A stretch of 7,506 nucleotides of DNA, taken from the NCBI GenBank assembly GCA_018822065.1, contig JAHJKV010000458.1:1-7506 (forward strand). Direction: 5' to 3'. Position numbers and translations under genes: made by a program. Source of the stretch: Pseudomonadota bacterium. Its GTDB lineage: Bacteria > Desulfobacterota > Desulfovibrionia > Desulfovibrionales > Desulfovibrionaceae. How positions within the stretch are numbered: position 1 is the stretch's first letter; every line of letters begins with the position of its first letter. Shown in pieces: positions 4,984 through 7,506 of the stretch. Below the pieces are notes generated by a model that was given only the letters and a program-made list of their open reading frames with translations, was not told the DNA's origin and made no database searches.

Positions 4984-6468
4984 ATGAAAAAGCAGGAAGC
5001 TGTCACCTTCAACCTGCCCGCCCACCTCGACTATCTTCCCATAGCCGCCTCTGCTGCCCGTCACTGTGCGATTTTGCGTGGCTTTTCCACCGAGGAAGCC
5101 GGGCGCATCAGCCTGGCCCTGGTGGAGGCAGCCACCAACGCCATCGAGCTTGGTTTCAATGCAGACACGGACCGCTTGCGTATCGGCCTTGCGCCTACCG
5201 CCCTGGGGCTCAAGCTGCGGGTGCGGTCGCGAGGAATCCCCCTCGAGACCATGGAACTCCCGCAATATGACCCGGACAAGGCCGAGGACCAGCTGGACAT
5301 CACCGGCCTGGGGCTCTTGCTCATCAACAGCATGATGGACCACGTTTCCCACTCCATTCTCGAATCCAACGAGCGTGAAGTGGCCATGGTCAAACATCTG
5401 CCCTCGGTTCCGGTCCAGGATGACATCGACCAACTGCTTCCGGACAACGGCCCCTCCACGGACCTCAGTGACAGCGGGTGTGAGGTGCGCGCCGCTGTGG
5501 CGGACGACGCGGACAGCATCGCCCGGTTGGCCTTGCGCTCCCATGGGGACATCCTTTTTTCCGAACACATCTACTACCCGGAACGGGTCCGGGCCATGAT
5601 CGAATCGGGTGAAATGACCTCGATAGTGGCCGTCAGCGGCGAGGGCGCACTCATGGGCCATGGTGCCCTGGTGCCCCACTCTGCCGAGGCGCAGGTGGAA
5701 GAACTCACTTACGCTTTCGTGGATTCCCGCTTCCGTGCCCAGGGCTGTCTGGGGAAGATTGCCGCTGCGCTCCTGGCTGATGCCCGGCAGCGGCGCCTCA
5801 AGGCGCTCTCGGCCTTTGCCGTGACCAACCACGTCAATTCACAGCGGGCCTTGCTCCGGATGCACTTCAGCGAATCCGGCCTGCTTCTGGCCACCAGTTC
5901 GCCCTCCCAGGCCTGGAGAAAGGATGCCAAGGGCAATCCGCAGCGCATCGCCAACCTCTTGTTTCACCGCTATCTGCGCGAGGGCTATGGCAAGCCGCTT
6001 CACCTCCCGGCCCGGCATGCGGCGATGATCCGGCGCATTCAGGGAAACCGGGAGATCAACGCGCCACTGGCAGAACTGGTAGCCCCGGCCCCTCTCCCGC
6101 CCCGCTCGTTTTTGACCACTGAGGCGGAAATCAAGGAAGGCTGGGGGGCAATCTTTATTCTCAGCTACGGAGAGGACCTGGTGCAGCAGGTTGCCGAACA
6201 GGTCGAACGGATGCGCGCCCTGGGGCTTTTTGCCATCCAGCTCCTGCTCCCCCTGGAAGACCCGGCCACGCCAACCCAGTGTGTGGAACTCGAAGCTATG
6301 GGCTTTTTCTTCTGTGGCATCGGGCCGGATGATGAGGGGAACGAGCAACTGCTGCTGCAAACCATCCACGGGGTGGACCCGGACTACGACTCCATCCATG
6401 TTCACACGGACTTTGCCAATGAAATCAAAGCATACGTTCGCTCCTGCGATCCTTCCCAGGCCGGTTGA
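4984..6468 (+). CDS. anti-sigma-type ATPase domain fused to GNAT acetyltransferase domain
   Basis: This 494-residue cytoplasmic protein, with no signal peptide or TM helix, has three parts. Residues 5-140 resemble the RsbW/SpoIIAB-type histidine-kinase-like ATPase fold (HATPase_c_2). The N box is LVEAATNAIELGF, with E48 and N52, and the glycine box is DITGLGLLLINSM (105-117). Residues 167-310 look like a GNAT acyltransferase: EVRAAVADDADSIARL at the start, EELTYAFVDSRFRAQGCLGK (239-258) as the acetyl-CoA-binding strand and loop, then AFAVTNHVNSQRALLRMHF. Residues 380-494 form an unrecognised alpha/beta domain; LEAMGFFFCGIGPD resembles the end of another GNAT fold. The position of the ATP-contacting Asp in the G1 box appears to be Ser (RSRG, residues 81-84). 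The substrate is unknown; a signalling role is inferred. The ATG at 4984 is set by AAGGAG five bases upstream (4973-4978); earlier in-frame ATGs (4783, 4945) lack one. Confidence 0.85.
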   Translation: MKKQEAVTFNLPAHLDYLPIAASAARHCAILRGFSTEEAGRISLALVEAATNAIELGFNADTDRLRIGLAPTALGLKLRVRSRGIPLETMELPQYDPDKAEDQLDITGLGLLLINSMMDHVSHSILESNEREVAMVKHLPSVPVQDDIDQLLPDNGPSTDLSDSGCEVRAAVADDADSIARLALRSHGDILFSEHIYYPERVRAMIESGEMTSIVAVSGEGALMGHGALVPHSAEAQVEELTYAFVDSRFRAQGCLGKIAAALLADARQRRLKALSAFAVTNHVNSQRALLRMHFSESGLLLATSSPSQAWRKDAKGNPQRIANLLFHRYLREGYGKPLHLPARHAAMIRRIQGNREINAPLAELVAPAPLPPRSFLTTEAEIKEGWGAIFILSYGEDLVQQVAEQVERMRALGLFAIQLLLPLEDPATPTQCVELEAMGFFFCGIGPDDEGNEQLLLQTIHGVDPDYDSIHVHTDFANEIKAYVRSCDPSQAG

Positions 6469-6482
6469 GCCTGGCCGAACAT

Positions 6483-6509
6483 AAAAAACCCCGGCGGACC
6501 GGGGTGTTT
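6483..6509. terminator. shared terminator between convergent genes
   Basis: CCCCGG (6489-6494) and CCGGGG (6499-6504) form a stem around CGGA. Read on the minus strand, the stem is followed by six Ts (complement of 6483-6488), a good terminator for the PocR gene. Read on the plus strand, it is followed by TGTTT, weaker, for the ATPase-GNAT gene. It lies between the two convergent stop codons. Confidence 0.88.
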
Positions 6510-6529
6510 GAAATGATGTGCCGAAACGG

Positions 6530-7033
6530 TCAGTGCGACTGCTTCAGGAGTTCTTCGACCCGTTGCTCAAGCCAGGCCAGGGCCTCTTCTGCCTGGGCCA
6601 TGGTCATTTTTGGGATGCCAGCCAGATACCCGACCAGTTCCTCCTCGTCCACGCCCAGGGACCGGGCGACCATGAAGTCGTCCACTTCCCCGTCGTCCAC
6701 GATCACGCCGCACCCCCCCACATTGCCGAGCACCTTGCCCTGTACGATGATGGGTACTGCGATCTTGGTGAAGCCCGCGTCGCACTCGGCCAGCAGGGGT
6801 TCGCCGGTCTGGCGTATCTCGGAGGCAAAGAATGTTCCGGCCACGGAGCAGATGGCGCTGCGTCCCTTGGGGTCGGTCTTGATGCGTTCGCAGAGCCGGT
6901 TGCAGAAATTGTCATAGGTGGTGACGCGGGCCGCCGCATCATCCATGACCGAGGCGTTCAGCCCGAAACGCTCGACGATCTCGCGCTCCAGCGCCTCCCA
7001 CTGCTCCACAGGAAGAATATCAGTCAGGGTCAT
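6530..7033 (-). CDS. stand-alone PocR-type ligand-binding sensor protein
   Basis: This 167-residue soluble protein resembles the PocR ligand-binding domain. That domain was named from the propanediol-utilisation regulator and is usually fused to DNA-binding, kinase or chemotaxis modules. Here it stands alone. Visible features are the start LTDILPVEQWEALEREIVERFGL, a NFCNRLCERI segment with C44 and C48, further cysteines C62, C84 and C108, and a GFTKIAVPIIVQGKVLGNVGG strand pair typical of a PAS/GAF-like sensor core. The last 25 residues (AQAEEALAWLEQRVEELLKQ) are a probable helix or short coiled coil. The clustered cysteines could bind a metal or sense redox state; that is inference. The ATG at 7033 is chosen because GGAGG (7039-7043) lies five bases upstream; a TTG at 7045 overlaps that site. 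It lies 123 bases after the response-regulator gene on the same strand. Confidence 0.82.
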   Translation of the reverse strand: MTLTDILPVEQWEALEREIVERFGLNASVMDDAAARVTTYDNFCNRLCERIKTDPKGRSAICSVAGTFFASEIRQTGEPLLAECDAGFTKIAVPIIVQGKVLGNVGGCGVIVDDGEVDDFMVARSLGVDEEELVGYLAGIPKMTMAQAEEALAWLEQRVEELLKQSH

Positions 7034-7059
7034 TGTTGCCTCCAAGGTATCTGAAATGT

Positions 7060-7085
7060 GGGCTGCCGAACCATGGTTTCAGCCC
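7060..7085 (-). other. inverted repeat in the leader of the PocR-domain gene
   Basis: GGGCTG (7060-7065) and CAGCCC (7080-7085) can pair, enclosing the perfect ten-base palindrome AACCATGGTT (7069-7078). It starts 27 bases upstream of the start codon and has no T run, so it is not an intrinsic terminator. It could be an operator or a leader hairpin. Confidence 0.35.
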
Positions 7086-7091
7086 GCAGGA

Positions 7092-7120
7092 ACGGTACTG
7101 TCTGATCCCTGGGATGACAA
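7092..7120 (-). promoter_or_regulatory. possible sigma-70 promoter for the PocR-domain gene
   Basis: On the minus strand TTGTCA (7115-7120) is followed after 17 bases by TACCGT (7092-7097). The -35 is one base from consensus and the -10 is poor. If real, the gene can be expressed apart from the upstream response regulator. A short ATCCC/GGGAT dyad (7105-7115) overlaps the spacer. Confidence 0.28.
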
Positions 7121-7156
7121 GAAGAGAAATGGGGGGGAAGGCGCGGCCTATGAGTG

Positions 7157-7506
7157 CTAGCGCCGGAACCGGTAGCCCACGCCCCGGACCGTCTCGATCC
7201 AGTCCGCGTATGGCCCGATCTTTTGGCGCAGTCTGCGGATGTGGGTGTCCACGGTGCGTGAATAGCCCTCGAAATGGGTGTCCCAGACCGTGTCGAGCAG
7301 GTGGTCGCGGGTCTGGACCTTGCTCTTGCCGTTGATCAGCTCCCAGAGCAGCTTGAACTCCGTGGCCGTGAGCGGCGTCTGCTCGCCATCCACCTCCACG
7401 CTGTGGGCATCGAAGTCCACCTTGAGCCCCTCCTGCTCCCAGAATGTGGGCTGGCCGGAATCCGTGGACGAGGCGCGCCGGAGCACGGCCTTCACCCGAA
7501 GCATGA
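7157..7506 (-). CDS. OmpR/PhoB-family response regulator, C-terminal DNA-binding part (partial)
   Basis: Only the last 115 complete residues are in the window; the N-terminal receiver domain lies beyond the right edge. LRVKAVLRRA at the visible start is the usual end of a receiver domain leading into the linker, so the internal Met is not the true start. A winged-helix Trans_reg_C domain follows. It has the VDGEQTPLTATEFKLLWELI strands and first helix, the RDHLLDTVWD helix, the recognition helix RTVDTHIRRLRQKIG, and the closing wing IETVRGVGYRFRR. Such proteins bind DNA as dimers when phosphorylated by a partner histidine kinase, which is not in this window. The TAG stop is at 7157-7159. The next gene downstream encodes a PocR-type sensor, not a kinase. 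The target genes cannot be told. Confidence 0.95.
   Translation of the reverse strand, partial: MLRVKAVLRRASSTDSGQPTFWEQEGLKVDFDAHSVEVDGEQTPLTATEFKLLWELINGKSKVQTRDHLLDTVWDTHFEGYSRTVDTHIRRLRQKIGPYADWIETVRGVGYRFRR

Overview
The window looks like part of a GC-rich bacterial chromosome, most likely a Desulfovibrio-type delta-proteobacterium (Desulfobacterota). This is inferred from gene content and style: a long-form HisG directly behind a monofunctional HisI, a stand-alone PocR-type sensor protein, and sigma-54 promoters. No rRNA or other taxonomic marker is present, so the assignment is tentative.

Layout. Positions 2-115 hold the last codons of an unrecognised gene. Then come rlmN (233-1273, 23S rRNA/tRNA adenine-C2 methyltransferase) and a two-gene histidine unit, hisI-hisG (1510-2759), with a 4-base stop/start overlap and a strong terminator at 2780-2819. 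Next are a 52-residue two-helix membrane protein (2879-3037) and a 10-TM EamA/DMT transporter (3055-3960); neither has a visible Shine-Dalgarno. A stretch of about 1 kb without protein genes (3961-4983) follows. After it lies a 494-residue protein joining an anti-sigma-type ATPase domain to a GNAT acetyltransferase domain (4984-6468). It converges on a minus-strand PocR-domain protein (6530-7033) across a shared terminator, and the minus-strand end of an OmpR/PhoB-type response regulator (7157-7506) closes the window.

The most interesting region is 4011-4610. An approximately 343-base unit is present twice in tandem. In each copy, a 103-base block (102/103 identical between copies) carries a near-consensus sigma-54 promoter (TTGGCACGGCACCTGCT) followed by a short transcript-sized segment. 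That segment has a pyrimidine-rich 5' end and a long bulged hairpin. About 100-150 bases upstream of each -24 element is a conserved bipartite element: two GTTCAA...TTTTT motifs exactly 40 bases apart, a plausible enhancer-binding-protein site. The sequence between these conserved parts has drifted. I interpret this as twin sigma-54-dependent small RNA genes, similar in organisation, though not visibly in sequence, to the multi-copy Qrr or GlmY/GlmZ sRNAs.

How the parts relate. hisI and hisG supply two early steps of histidine synthesis. The ATPase-GNAT protein, PocR protein and response regulator are all signalling-type proteins, and the twin sRNAs sit directly upstream of the first of them. 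A functional link between the sRNAs and these genes is only a hypothesis from position.
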